The notes beneath the pieces were generated by a model, which did not search any database, was not told the DNA's origin, and worked only from the letters and a program-made list of their open reading frames with translations. Positions 44,501 through 56,966 of a stretch of 64,000 nt of DNA are shown here, in pieces. This stretch comes from Anthopleura xanthogrammica. Lineage: Eukaryota > Cnidaria > Anthozoa > Actiniaria > Actiniidae. Where the stretch lies: the NCBI GenBank assembly GCA_964019055.1, contig OZ025221.1:6974468-7038467 (forward strand), written 5' to 3'. Numbering within the stretch: position 1 is the stretch's first letter; each line of letters opens with the position of its first letter. A program made the position numbers and the translations under genes.

Positions 44501-47500
44501 TGAAAAGCGCTAGGATTTTGATCAATTTTGATTCAAGTTCAAATACTCTTGCTTACCACGCAATGCAAACCAAGGCTAGTTAGTGTTGTATCATAACCAC
44601 GTAGCTGACCATAATTATGTTTTCTTTCATGATACTGTGACGTCAACTAAGGTCTATGACGTAGTTAATATACGATATGAGACCAACTATAAACGAATAC
44701 TAGACTGTTGTTTCGACTCGATCCGTCATCAAAGATATCAACCGAAGCACGATGCTTTCACATTTTGAATTATAGGTTATTTTCCCGAATTTTTTTTTCT
44801 TTTTTCTTTTTTAACTGGTATGAAACATTAACGTAGACAGTCAGTAATTCCAACGTATATAATCATATTCCCAAAACCGCGAAGAAGATGGAAAAAACAA
44901 AAACGTAGAAACCCGAAAGAATTCTTTTAAATCCGGACTGGAATTTCTATACTATGAATTTGATATTTTTTTCAGATTGACCTTCGATTCGTAACATATC
45001 AGGAATTCCTGGAACCCCCTTCGTAGCTTTTGACGTGCCGCAGTTCATGGCGGTAAGAGTTAAGAGTACGTGCCGGGCCGTCAGCCGTCCTTTGGTACTC
45101 GACCTTTTTTCTATTCAAAATTGGTTTCACAGTACTGTTTAAAATTAGTCTTCCGCATGATGTGGGGACAATTTAATGGAGCACCTTTCGCGAGATGTTT
45201 CGATAGTTTCGTTTTCCGGTACTGCTGTGAGGTAGGGATTTCAGTGTCAGTTGGTCACCATACATTTAGAGCCAAGGTTTTTATTCCTGGACCTCACTAA
45301 TGGATTGGTCCAGTGGTGGTTCTTGACTGGGTGGTCGATTATGTAAGAAATATAATAGACAAAGAGGGCGGAGGGGTGCTACCCTCGCTCCATGTGCCGT
45401 ACCCTTGACCGGAAGAAGCGCACGAGCCATTCTTGGACGTGTTAGCAAGTCAGGAAGGACATCGACACACATGTGTCCTAAAAAAAACTTTCTTGGATTT
45501 GTATATAGGCCATTATTAAGTTCATTGTGTATCATAGTGAAATAGTGGAAAACTCAGTTAGGCAAACTTACTAAACAAGTTACTACTCAAAATATAAAAA
45601 TGAGAGAATTATGATGATAATAATAATAATTATAATGATGATAAAAACTTGGAAAGCAACATAGGAATATTGAAACATTAATGATGAAGGCAAATTTTGC
45701 TCCAAAAATCCTCCTCCCCCCCTAGACAATTACATCAAATTAACGTTGACTCATCAACCGGCACATAAACAAACGACAACCATTAATATAATCATATCAA
45801 TCATCATCATCGTCATCGCTTCTATATTTATTATGTCCTATTGTAAGATCCTCCGACCCCACAAATTTTGTGGTTTCGTCTTTTCGGCTGATCGATTCCA
45901 CTAATACGCTGAAACATCCAACTAATGAATTTCAAAGCATTTTAGCATTTGTTCCCAAATTAAATGGCCGCCCAACACAATAATAGTAAAAATGAAAAGA
46001 TTTAGATCCTGAGTGATATTCCATATGTAACGACCGGCATTCGCCCATCATCTGACCGCCAATTGATTCTTAGCTCTCTTCAGCCAGCGCAACAAGACTG
46101 AAAAGGCTCGTTATTAGTGGATTTACATAATACCCAGCCCACGAATGACACCCGTTGCTAAGCCGTATCTTCTTTAGGTTTAACACTTTCCAAATCGATT
46201 AACCTTATGGTAGATTTGCACACCATCAAAGGTTCCTCTATGTCAGATCAATAACCTGGAGTCTCAAAGGCGTCTCGAAGCTTTGAAATTACTTTTATTT
46301 CGAAAAATATGGATTTAGAATTTAGGAGCAAGATCATTTTATAACTTCCGGTTTCTGAGAACACATTTCCGGTTCAAGCGATAGGGGGAAAAAATTAGAA
46401 GAAGAAAATTATAGCTTGAATGGATCTCAGGGAAAAGCCGCATTGATTTACATATTCACGATTTATAATTTTTGCGACGGTCATAATTCTTCGTTCGAGT
46501 AATTTCCACCAATCACTCGTGACTTGACCAGAGTGAAACCAATTCAATGCTGCGAAAAGACAAACAAAACATGACCAGCGAGGTACATTCAAAGCGGCAA
46601 ACACCTTCGCTGATCGTCTTTATTATAATTCTTTTTGTGTGTCTTCACCGCGACTGATTTCGGCAACTTGTGCTTTTATGGCAAGCAGCGGATGGCGCCA
46701 AATCCCTTTTTTACCATATCGCTTGGCGGGAGTTTGCTTTTCAAAAAATCTTCTTTCGCTTCTGTGGTCTTCTATCTTGTACCGACTCCTTCGACAAAGT
46801 AATACACAAATTCTTAAAAAGAAGTCATTCAAATAGAAACTATCTTTTGAATCATTTGTGAATGAGTCATTCACTTTAATAGACTTGTAGGATTCTTTTG
46901 AAAAAAATTCCTGCTCAAAGAGCTGTTTCTAAATGTTATTATAAAACGATAAACTTAATGTTTATCGGGCTTTGTGGCCGAAAACCACAGCGCTCGAACT
47001 ACGGGAGATTTTAAAGTTGTCAATATTTATGTTTCACTTTGAAAACGTCTATAAAGTTGAAGAGAAAATCAACAAAACTCAGTAGGGTCGGCGGGTTGAT
47101 AGAAAACATCACTTTTTCTCATCAGGAATCTTAATGTCAGATGAAAGACGCCGCACTTTTGGTACTGCGAAATGCTTTTCATAATAACTTTCAAAACGAC
47201 CGCTCGATCGATGTCCAACTTTTTGAAAATATTCTGGTACCAAAAACGAATTTCTAGCACGGATCTTCTTGATTTAGTGCGGTTTTGCCGATGAATAACA
47301 ATTCTTTTGAGTGTTAAAGCCAATTGATAAGAACTTATTGAAGCAAAAGCGGCCTTGATCACGATATTCCAAGCAATTCGAAACCAGTTCAAGATTGTAT
47401 GTACCAAGCTAAAAGAAGACCGCTCTTGTTTCGTAAGAAGTGAAAGGAGCGAAAAAATTATTAGGTCTTAATATAGCCAATAATATGTTAACTGCTTTCT

Positions 47501-48568
47501 TTGCGACCGGCATTCGTCAAATAAAGAAATTCATTAGCCCAGCTCAATGCGCTTGAAACTTTTGTAACGCCGCGATAGCCAACTCGTCGGCTTGTAGGAA
47601 TCGCCACGGCTTTTTTACAGGCTAATAGAAAGTGAAGTCGCTTGGAGAATCATCAATTCGAAGGTAATAACGCGCAGGAAAATGATTTGAAAGCTATGAA
47701 CCTAGAACTGATTACAAATTACAAACAAATTTATCCGAACTAAACAATCGTCGAGTAGCGCTTGTCACGATTGATTGACAGCCATGTCCTTTGGTACTTG
47801 CCGCTCTTTCCTCATCTAAGATTGGTAATGAGTCCCTTAAATACGTTTTGTGGTTAAGGTGATTCCCGACGGTAAAACCTTACAAAGCACGCAGCAGAAG
47901 CGGCAACCGACATCATAACGAAGTTAAAAAGGTACTATAGTCTATTCTTTGGGTCGGATCGGTGAGCTGATCGCAAAAAGAAAGATTTTTTGGAGTGTAG
48001 TACGGCTAAGAAATCTCTCTCTGCCATAGCAGCTGCAGTTAATTAAAGCGGTCTTCAACGTGTGTAAAGTTGCCAGCAAGCACGTGCTACAACCCGGGGC
48101 AGTTTACAAGCGCTCTGATTGGCGCGGCTTCCTTCACTCTTGTGACGTATACTCCAAAGGGATTGATCGGAACAGCGCCGCCTTGAAAGCGGCTTCTTTT
48201 GAAGTTGATTTTGTAGTCTTTGCCGAACTCAATAACATTCCCAGCACAAATGTGAAGCTACGCTGAGAAGTTTCGAAGTTATTCCAGGCTGTAAGGTCTG
48301 AACATTCGTCTTCGATCTCCTTACCGTTTCGATCTTTAACACTTTTCAAAAGTTATAAATGCGGATCGATTTTATAGATGTAGGTAAGTTCATCGAACCA
48401 TAATACTCTGATATGTGTCTTTGAATGGTATTTGCTTTGGGCCTAAGCGGCTTCTTTTGATCTTTGCGACTATTCTCCTAGTGCAAAGATTCTCCGAATC
48501 TACTGCCAAGCGGGTTTGGTGTTTAGAGTGTACTTCATGCCGGGCAACCTTGAGCGTCTCGTTTCGAC
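41592..48568. other. Intergenic region NUP85-AXIN, about 7 kb
   Basis: No gene I can support; the ORFs here are short, lack recognisable domains and do not chain by splice sites. Contains a foldback at 44,347-44,400 (GGTCTAGTTTGGATA against TACCCAAGCTAGACC), a short AAT/GAT stretch near 45,613-45,640, and the AXIN upstream region. The last ~650 bp (47,900-48,568) is less AT-rich, has an ATTGG box near 48,118 and probably holds the AXIN promoter and 5'UTR. Confidence 0.6.
48419..48425. promoter_or_regulatory. Candidate TCF/LEF site upstream of AXIN
   Basis: CTTTGAA (WWCAAAG on the other strand) 144 bp before the AXIN start. A near match, CTTTTGATC, is at about 48,455. Vertebrate AXIN2 is a direct Wnt target through TCF sites. 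A 7-mer arises often by chance, so this is only a candidate. Confidence 0.25.
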
Positions 48569-51500
48569 ATGGAGCCGAATGAGAATGATAACTGTGTTCC
48601 AAAGAGACTTGGAAGTTTTCGTGGAACACTAGATCACCCTTCTACACGTGAAATTGAGTCCGCAAATGGTCGTTTGTATGACATGCCACGACCACCGCCA
48701 ACGGGAGAAGATTCAAGCGAGAACGATCGCTTGAAAGAAGGACTTGTTGGTCAATTTAAGGCTGATTCCTACGAGCCACCGAGTCCTCGACTTACACCTC
48801 GAAGATCTACTGCAAAGGAATTACCGGTAAGCCGTGGAGCTTCTCTCGCGACAGATGAAGAGAAGTTAGCACCGCTAGGGTTTGAACCCGAAGGCCAAGC
48901 TGTTTCTAGTCCGACATTTCATGAACGACTGGGAACTTGTTTCACAGATATGTTAAGCAATTGTGAAGGATCTTATGTTTTTTACCAGTACTTACGAAGG
49001 ATCAACCGTGACATTCTTCTAGATTTTTGCCGAACTTGTGATGACTTTCGAGGTATGGTACCTACATCGCCTCAGACGCGATCTACTGCTAAAGCAATTT
49101 TTCAAAAATACATATTTTCTGGAGAAACCTGCGAATTATTGGGGATCAAGGAATCTACGAGGACTAAAATTGCGGAACACATAAGTGACCAGCCTACAGA
49201 TCCTCTGCTTTTTGAACAAGCATGCTCAGAAGTTATGATGAATTTGAAAAGTACGTACTACGAATCGTTTCTGAGCTCAAGTTTCTATAAAGAGTTTCCC
49301 GAAACTCATTGTGAATCACCGAAAATTATCAACGAAATGGTAGCTCCTTATAGTGGACGGTTTCAAGGTGGCTATCTTCCTACTTTACCCGAGGAAAAAG
49401 TATTGGGATTTGGCGAAGAAATTGAAGAATTTGAGTATGATCAACAGTGTAAAAATGCAAAGGGACTGTCAGGACTGACCTACTCTACGAACCCGACCTC
49501 GGACGAAAAAAACGCCAGGTAAGCTTAAGATTTTGCATTTGTAACTTCATAAAACCCAGCTTGATTTATAAGTTTTATGATGTCTGCAATATCCTTTGAT
49601 TACGAGTAAGATTTTATGAAAAACATCAGAGTTAGTTAAGAGCCGTGCCTTCACTAGTCTGTTGTTGGGTGATGTTTTGAACACACTACTCCGATTTAGC
49701 GGGATATGTTCTCAATGGTAAACAGACTGAGCCTCTCAATGACTGGCTCTAGCCGTATCATTACAGAGTATTTATATCATCGTTTTCTCACAGCTCTTAT
49801 TGAGAAATCTACTCCTTGCAAGCTTATTGATAGTTTGTCAATTGTGCTAACCCGTGGAATGACAAGTCATGTCTAGCTAGGCTTGATCGTGATTTTTCCT
49901 CTGGAGCTAAACTCAAAATTCCTTTGAACTTAGCGGCTTTTTCCTCTTGTCTTATTTTAATCAGTATTTAACAGGCGAGGCAGCTAGCTCTCCCAAGAGA
50001 TTGATGTACATGGGGTGCTTTTATTTTAATAGAATTCTGTAGATTTAGGATGAGAATCTTGGCTCTCTCGTATGACCCAATGGATATCAGAACCCTTAAC
50101 TACTGTCACACTTCAAGTGAACGCATTGTTATGCTATTCTCGATCGCTCGTGTAAAGCAAAGTACCTACTCACTGCAACAACCTCTACACAGAAACACTT
50201 TCTCTATTCAAAATCTCCAATGTCGTTAAGATAAAAACTCGTCCAAATAAGAAAGAACGGCATCTATGTGCCGGGGAGCCGTAGGAGGAAAAATCAGATT
50301 CCTTTCGTCGGTATTCCATCAGATAGCGGGGTTTTTTCGGTAACCCTTTCAAGATTAAATAGTTCAATCAAGGCGAAAAAAAGTTCGTAATCTCTGTTAT
50401 GTCTAAGACCTTCGGCAAATGCGATGTCTGAGCTTCTTTAGCTAAGTAGAGAGCCTATAATCTGTATGTGATAGCTGTTCTTCACGGAGAAACAGCTCAT
50501 AGAATATAGTACCGATGCGGTGTTCCGCTGTTTTGGATGTTAATTTCACTCTGGCGTCAATTTCAATTGTTTTTTTAACATTGAAATGGCTTCCACAGAT
50601 AGCACATATCTTTGAGCAATACTTAGTCATATAAGAACTTAAATCATTCCTACTTGAACAGAATTACTATGAAAATCAAGCATGTGTTTGAACATAATAA
50701 ACTCAAGCTTAGCACTTGACTGTATATCCTACAATTCATAGTTTAACATTGGAGTTCACCTCTAGGGGCAAATCAGTTCTTGAGATTCATTTTTGCTTAA
50801 CAATATTAAAACGTTTTTATTGTATTCATTCTCAATTTTTTTGAGTGTGTTTCACTTTTTAATTGGCTTGAGAGGTCAATATTTACCGAGTATGCCATAT
50901 AAAATCCATTCAATGAGGGAAAGGACTACCAAAGAATGTAATGCATGGTTGCATGTGTTTCATGCATTAGACTGATTAATCAAACTTGTTACTTGACCGT
51001 CTGATCTTACAAACCAAATCTCATAGCAACATGAGGTCAAATTGCTCCAAAACATCTTGTCTGTTTTGATTTTCGAGTGCTTTTGTAAATTATCCCTTGA
51101 CAGGAATATGATTGTGAGAGCCCTTATCCTGTATTTTAATGTACCGTGAAAGTGAATGTGACTTCTGTAGAGGATAGGTATCTCTGAGACCTGTTACTAA
51201 TATTGCAAAGGGCTGGCTTGGTGAACTTGCCCCATACTGGTTTATTTCGCCCCAAGGAGAAAAACCTAACAATGGTGGTCTAGCTGAAAAACACAAGTAC
51301 GACTGGACTATCAAAGCCTCTCTTTATAGCACTAAATAAATAAATAGTTCTTACATAGCAATTAAGTTTTCATACTGTACTTGTTTTCAAACTGCATGTT
51401 AAGTTTTCATGCGGGTATAGTTTGAAAAACTGGCAGGGTGTAAATGATTATGTCTCAACTCCTGCTTGCACACATGCTTTCATTTAGCATAACGGGAAGG

Positions 51501-54500
51501 TCATCTTTTTCAGATGTGTAGCCAGTCTTAGAGGAGTCGCTTGCTTAATTACTTACCACCATTTCCAAAATAAATTTAACTAGAACCTTCTAGAGGGCAA
51601 ACATTGCAGGTTGTAAATTTTGGTTAGGTTTACTTGCTATCAGAGCAAATTTTATACTTGTCCTTGGTCATTCTTTCAACAAAAAGAATTTTGAAGCACA
51701 TCTCAAAACTTGAAAAATTGTTACAAATTTATAGAATAGATTGTTCCTTTAGAATTACTAAGTCTAACTAAATATAATGTGTATCATATAACTAAGCTTT
51801 ATCTACTTTAGTAGTGCTTCAGAAATCTATTAATAGATTAAATATTGTGGTTGAGGTTTTCAACATGTTATCAACACAAAATGAATGAATGAACCTGAAG
51901 TGAATCTCAAAATGTTCATATTAAACTGATATGATAAATTTAAAAAAATCTTTATCTTTCTGATAATTGATATCAAGTGCTTTTTCAATTATTAGAATCA
52001 TGAAATGAACTCTTGATCGCAGTGCCCTAGCACTATAATTATCATTTCAGATATATCCAGACTTTGTCAAGTCACTGATTTTTTGCTACCAAATGTTCTA
52101 CGACCTTAAGAATCTTTTCAACAATAAAATTAAAGTTTCCTAGCTTTAACTGCTTCAGTAAGAAATGCTTACAATGTGGCAATATGTTGTCTTGGATAAT
52201 TATAAGGAGTTGTATTGATAGTGATTTTAGGAGTAAAGTGACTTCTTAAAACTTGGCATAAATGTGAATAAATAATATACTTATTTTGTTGCCAATTTTT
52301 TTTCAACAGAAAATTGCTCCATAACCCTGTAAAGGATATCAGCTCACCGTATTATTACCCAACGGCACCATTAGCATCAATAACAGAGTCTGCGGAGAGC
52401 CAAAGCATGTCCAGTGATGCTCTTACAGATGACACATTATCAATGACTACTGAGTAAGTAGAGTACAAGAGTAGATTTTTTTTAAGTTCTTTAAAATCAA
52501 TTTTTTTTTCTCAGTCTGTGATTGATAAAAATGTTATCAAGATGTAATTGTAGTCATTAAAAGGCACTTGACGCTCTTGATTTGATATAATTGGTTTGCA
52601 TTGATGTCTACTTCATGTGGCATCTTGATATGATACCCTCTTAAACTCTGCGCAAAATTGCACTTGGTTGGTGAAGGAATAGGGTCCCTATATCTCTTTG
52701 CAATATGAAATGACGTAAAAAATATTTGGTCTTTTCATGCGTCACGGATAATTACAAAATCTCTTTCACGCTCACGCACTGCTTAAAAATGTTTAAAACT
52801 TGAAATCACGTTTCACGGGGAAAGTATATCGGTGCTTCACAGAAAAAGTATAGGGGACCCTAAATGAAGCATTATTTCCTCCTTAATGTTTGAATTCTTT
52901 GTATATGTTCGCTATCCTTGATTGCTATATCCAAATTGACATGTTTATGTTATAAAGTATATAAGCTTGTTACAAATTACCATACACACTGACAATGGTT
53001 CTAACTGTATAGACAGTTTGACGTACTATTGTATTCTAAAGCAACATGCATTAAAATTGTTTTCAATATAATATATTTTCCAGTACCAGCGATGGTCATT
53101 CTAGACATAGCGGCGGACGAAGGCACTCTCGTCGGAGCAGAAATACTGCAAACAACCCAATGTCACGTTTTCCATTTGTTCCCGTAAGTAACGCAATACA
53201 CTAAATAATCATTAGTTTCACTGCTCAATACCATACAAACACTTCTTTCACAGAATCTCAAATTTTCTTTTTTCAAAAAGAATGCCTGAATTTTTCCTTG
53301 CTTTGTATTAAAAATAATAGGATTTTGAGAAATTTTATGATCATTTGGAGCAAAAACATTTCTTCTTACAAGCAAATTTTTATTTTGCCATTTTCCATTG
53401 TATAACAATACTGCCAATTTAGTTATTCAACAGAAATAACTCAATTTTGATTTTCCCTGTACAAAAATTCTTCTGACAAAAAAATTATTCACATATTTTT
53501 CCTGACTCTTTCTCTATTTGCCATCTAACAATCTTGTTAGCTATCCTGCCAATACTTATTTTTTTCTTTCGTCTCTTTCAACAGCGCACACACAGGATGC
53601 CAAAAGAAGCAAGAAACCCACTAAGTCCAGAAGAATTTGTTCGGATATTAAATCAGAAACTTGAAAAAGTTGTTATTGAAAGACAGCTTCAGGAGAGAGA
53701 GGCTATCAACCTGTCTCACTCAATAGATGTAAGTTTAAATAAGACTGTTTTCCATTCATCCATCCATTCATCCATCTAACCCCCTATCCATCCAACCATC
53801 CTTCCATTCCTTTATCCAATCATTGTCAAAACATCCATCTATCCCTGTGTCCAATCCATTCATGCAACACTCTGTCCATTCATCTAACAAACCCCCATCC
53901 ATTCATCCAACCATCCTTCTATTCCTTTATCCAAGCATTGACAGAACAATCCATTCATGCAACACTCTGTCCATCCATTTATTAAACCTTCATCCATTCA
54001 TCCAATCTTCCTTCTATTCCTTTATCCAAGCATTGACAGAACAATCCATTCATGCAACACTCTGTCCATCCATCTATTAAACATTCATCCAATCTTCCTT
54101 CCATTCCTTTATCCAAGCATTGACAGAACAATCCATTCATCCATCTATCCCTACATTCAATCTATTCATGCAGCCTTCGTTCAGTTCCTCCATCCGACCT
54201 TGCTTCCATCCTTTAATCCTTCCATCCATTAAAGCTTAGCTACTTGTTTAAGATATATTATTTAACGTTTCTGTGTTTGTACTTCAGGTTGAGAGTGCAA
54301 GCAGTGGTCACTCAAAAAAATCCATTCTTCAAGAAGCTATTGAAAACAAAGAACGAAGGGACAAGATTCCCTTGAGTACAATGGCAATGATGTCTCCACT
54401 TCCTGTCCAAGATGATACAACATCAATCAGCACATCTAATCATTCATCATCAAAAAGTACAAGTGCTAATGCAACTGCTGGCTCAGGTGCCGTGAACAGT

Positions 54501-56742
54501 AGCAGTAGCGACAGTACACATAAACGAAGCAGAAGTAGACATGCGTCAAAATCCTCTCGACATGAATCGGATAAACCATGTGAACAAGCTCCTCATTTGC
54601 ATAGAGAATCCAGTAAACCACATAAAGACATTAATATCCCTGCCGATGATAATATTCCATTTCTGACCATAAACCATCATCGGATTTTGAAATGGATGGA
54701 AATGGGAGAAGAAGAACTTCAGAAACAGAAAACTACTAAAGCACGGCACCAGTCTAAAAGTCGGCAGTCATCATCATCAAGCCGGACAGGTGAAAGCTAC
54801 AGTGGTCAGTTTCAACCTAACCAGCCTATCGCTCAAGATCCAATGATGCCCCTTCTGCCTCAACCTGAAGCTACTACTGTGCTTGGCGAGGTTAGGAGGA
54901 GGTTAATGGAAACCAAAGAAAATGATAGAAGAAGTAAACATAACCAAAAACACAGGTTAGTAGTGAAGTACAACCTTTATTTGCAGAGCTCAAAATAATG
55001 GCTAGTCATACGCCAGTCAAGATGTCCGACGTATGATATTTTATTTTATTTCATTCAATTATGACCAGTCAACATGTCAGTTTAAAACCGTATTTGACCG
55101 GTCTAGTACCAAATTTGGCCGGACATTAACCATTGACTGGCTGTTATTCTGAGCCCTAATTTGGCAGAAATCAAAATCCCAGAGAGAATTGTTGCACTAT
55201 TTTATAGCTCTATACGGTTTCCAGCTACTGTAAAGAGCCACTCTACAATCCATGACCTACAAATACTTGTACTTGTGATCAAATATCGAGTAGATTATGA
55301 TTAATATTCTTTCCAAACATTGATATATATCTTTCAGGTCAAGAGGTAGTGTCGACAACACAAGTGACAGCATGTCTTCGTTCCAAGACAAATCAAGTTC
55401 TGCAGACTGTTCAAGTTGTGCTCAATCATTACTCTCGTACGATCTAAAACCTCACCAATCATGCGAGGCTTCTTCGACATTTTCGTCTATTCCATCTTCA
55501 GCTTCAAATATTAACAATGACACTAAAAGTAGATCAGACAGTGGAATCGGCACAGGATTACGGAAGAAAGAAAAGCATAATTCAACTACGATTATTTACT
55601 GGTTATGGGCTGAACCTATTGCATATCGGACATCATTACCAGGAAAAAATGTGACACTAGGACAATTTAAAACATTAATCATGAGAAAGGGTGAATTCAG
55701 GTGAGTTTTTTTGCTTTGTTGATGTAATTTTATTATTATAAACTTAGATAAAATTGTGTAATTCGTGGCTGCCATGTAGGCCAGGAGTTATGCAATTTTA
55801 TTACATGACATTATTTCCCAATTATTTTGCTCTTCAAGATGGCTGTCAGGAAGAGCTTTTGTTTTACAGCTGCAATCTTGGACAAAAAGAGTTGAAAATT
55901 TTCGATCATGTCATAAAAGAATAAAATTTTCCTCATAAAATATTATCTAAATTAGCTTACCCCCTCCTCCCCAGCACAATGTTGGTGCCATTGGCCATGG
56001 ATAGCACAGCTCCCTTTTGACAGAACCAACATTATTTTGGGGGGAGAGGGGTCCTTGTAAGGAGACTTATGTGTTTTACAGCAAGGTATTCTTTCAAAAT
56101 CCAAAATTCTCAACATTTTTGTTCAAGATTGTGTGTAGAAATTATTAGAAGTGGGGAAAAAATAAAATACTAAGAAGAGGAACCCTTTCATAGGCTTCGC
56201 CCCAAAAGAATAAATTGATATGAATATCCTATAAAGTGTGCAAATTGCATGACTTTTTTGGTTTTGTAAGAGTTTGTTTTCAAACAATTCATAGTTAATG
56301 TAATCTAAACAAACTGTTTGTTTATGCAGCTGTTGAAGTTGAAGTTTTTGTCTTTGTTACTTGCTGAGTGGCCATATGTTTTCTAATTTCTTCCTTTGAA
56401 AAAAATTGCAAAATAATCTGTGAGTTAGCCATGCCCTGACTTAGATCAGCCCAGAGGTTGTTTTCGGGTTCTATCTGTGATTTAGCCATGCATGACTTAG
56501 ATCACTGCTAAGACGTTGTTTCAGATTATCAATAATTTTTTTAAACAATTGTTCATAATAAGATTCTTTGTATAGCTACCTAACGAATATGAATAATTTC
56601 TTTCAGATACTTCTTCAAGACGAAAACAGACGAAGAAGACAGAGACTGTGAAGTTGTTTATGAAGAAGTACGGGTTGACGAATCTAAGCTTCCGCTATAT
56701 GAAGGGAAAATTGTTGGAAAAGTTGAGAAAGTAGACTCATGA
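48569..56742 (+). CDS. AXIN: Axin, complete (RGS and DIX scaffold of the beta-catenin destruction complex)
   Basis: Seven phase-consistent exons: 48569-49518, 52310-52453, 53084-53183, 53585-53728, 54288-54955, 55338-55700, 56607-56742; 834 residues. Axin scaffolds APC, GSK3, CK1 and beta-catenin so that beta-catenin is phosphorylated and destroyed without Wnt. Seen in order: tankyrase-type motif RPPPTGE (41-47, fits RxxPxG); RGS domain ~118-244 ([13 protein letters not shown] ... [14 protein letters not shown]), the APC-binding module; a GSK3-binding-like helix [16 protein letters not shown] (412-427), cf. human QKFAEELIHRLEAVQ; Ser-rich linker; [18 protein letters not shown] (577-594), cf. 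human [25 protein letters not shown] and an EVRRRL helix; DSGIG near the DIX domain; DIX ~752-833 ([14 protein letters not shown] ... [21 protein letters not shown] ... [11 protein letters not shown]). The canonical beta-catenin helix is not evident; [10 protein letters not shown] (458-467) is the nearest match. It cannot be assigned to AXIN1 or AXIN2; probably the single pre-duplication gene. Confidence 0.97.
49519..52309 (+). other. AXIN intron 1
   Basis: About 2.8 kb, AT-rich, no repeat array, gene or structured element recognised. A GGGGCGAAATAAACC-like stretch around 51,230-51,270 is unremarkable. Confidence 0.6.
53740..54235. repeat. CATC-rich minisatellite in AXIN intron 4
   Basis: About four to five copies of a ~75-100-bp unit built on 'tgacagaacaatccattcatgcaacactctgtccatccatctattaaac' and 'cttccttctattcctttatccaagcat'. 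The ORFs in it (HSSIHSSN...) are artefacts. Confidence 0.9.
54991..55160. mobile_element. MITE, AGGGCTC...GCCAGTCA family, in AXIN intron 5
   Basis: 'agctcaaaataatggctagtca' at the left and 'tgactggctgttattctgagccct' at the right are reverse complements with few mismatches. Starts about 35 bp after the exon 5 donor. Confidence 0.75.
56418..56530. repeat. Two copies of the NUP85-intron minisatellite unit
   Basis: 'gtgagttagccatgccctgacttagatcagcccagaggttgtttt' then a diverged copy; the same unit as 20,308-20,582. AXIN intron 6. Confidence 0.85.
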
Positions 56743-56960
56743 TTCAAACAATTTGCCAGAGAGTTTTTAAAGGACGTCTTGTTTTATTAATGGAATATTT
56801 TATGACTAAGAAAGGATTTTTAATATTATTATTACTAAAATTCAAGGATTTCTAGGCCTTGAGTGCCAGAGATTTGGCTATCGTGTACATACAAAATACT
56901 CATAATATATTTGTACAATAATATGATATGTTAATGTTGTAAAATTTTAAGGTTCCTTCA

Positions 56961-56966
56961 AATAAA
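56961..56966 (+). terminator. AXIN polyadenylation signal
   Basis: AATAAA 219 bp after the stop codon, in AT-rich sequence. Confidence 0.55.

Noticed and set aside
47069..47407. 112-aa minus-strand ORF upstream of AXIN
   Set aside because: No recognisable similarity or splice partners; composition like the surrounding intergenic DNA.
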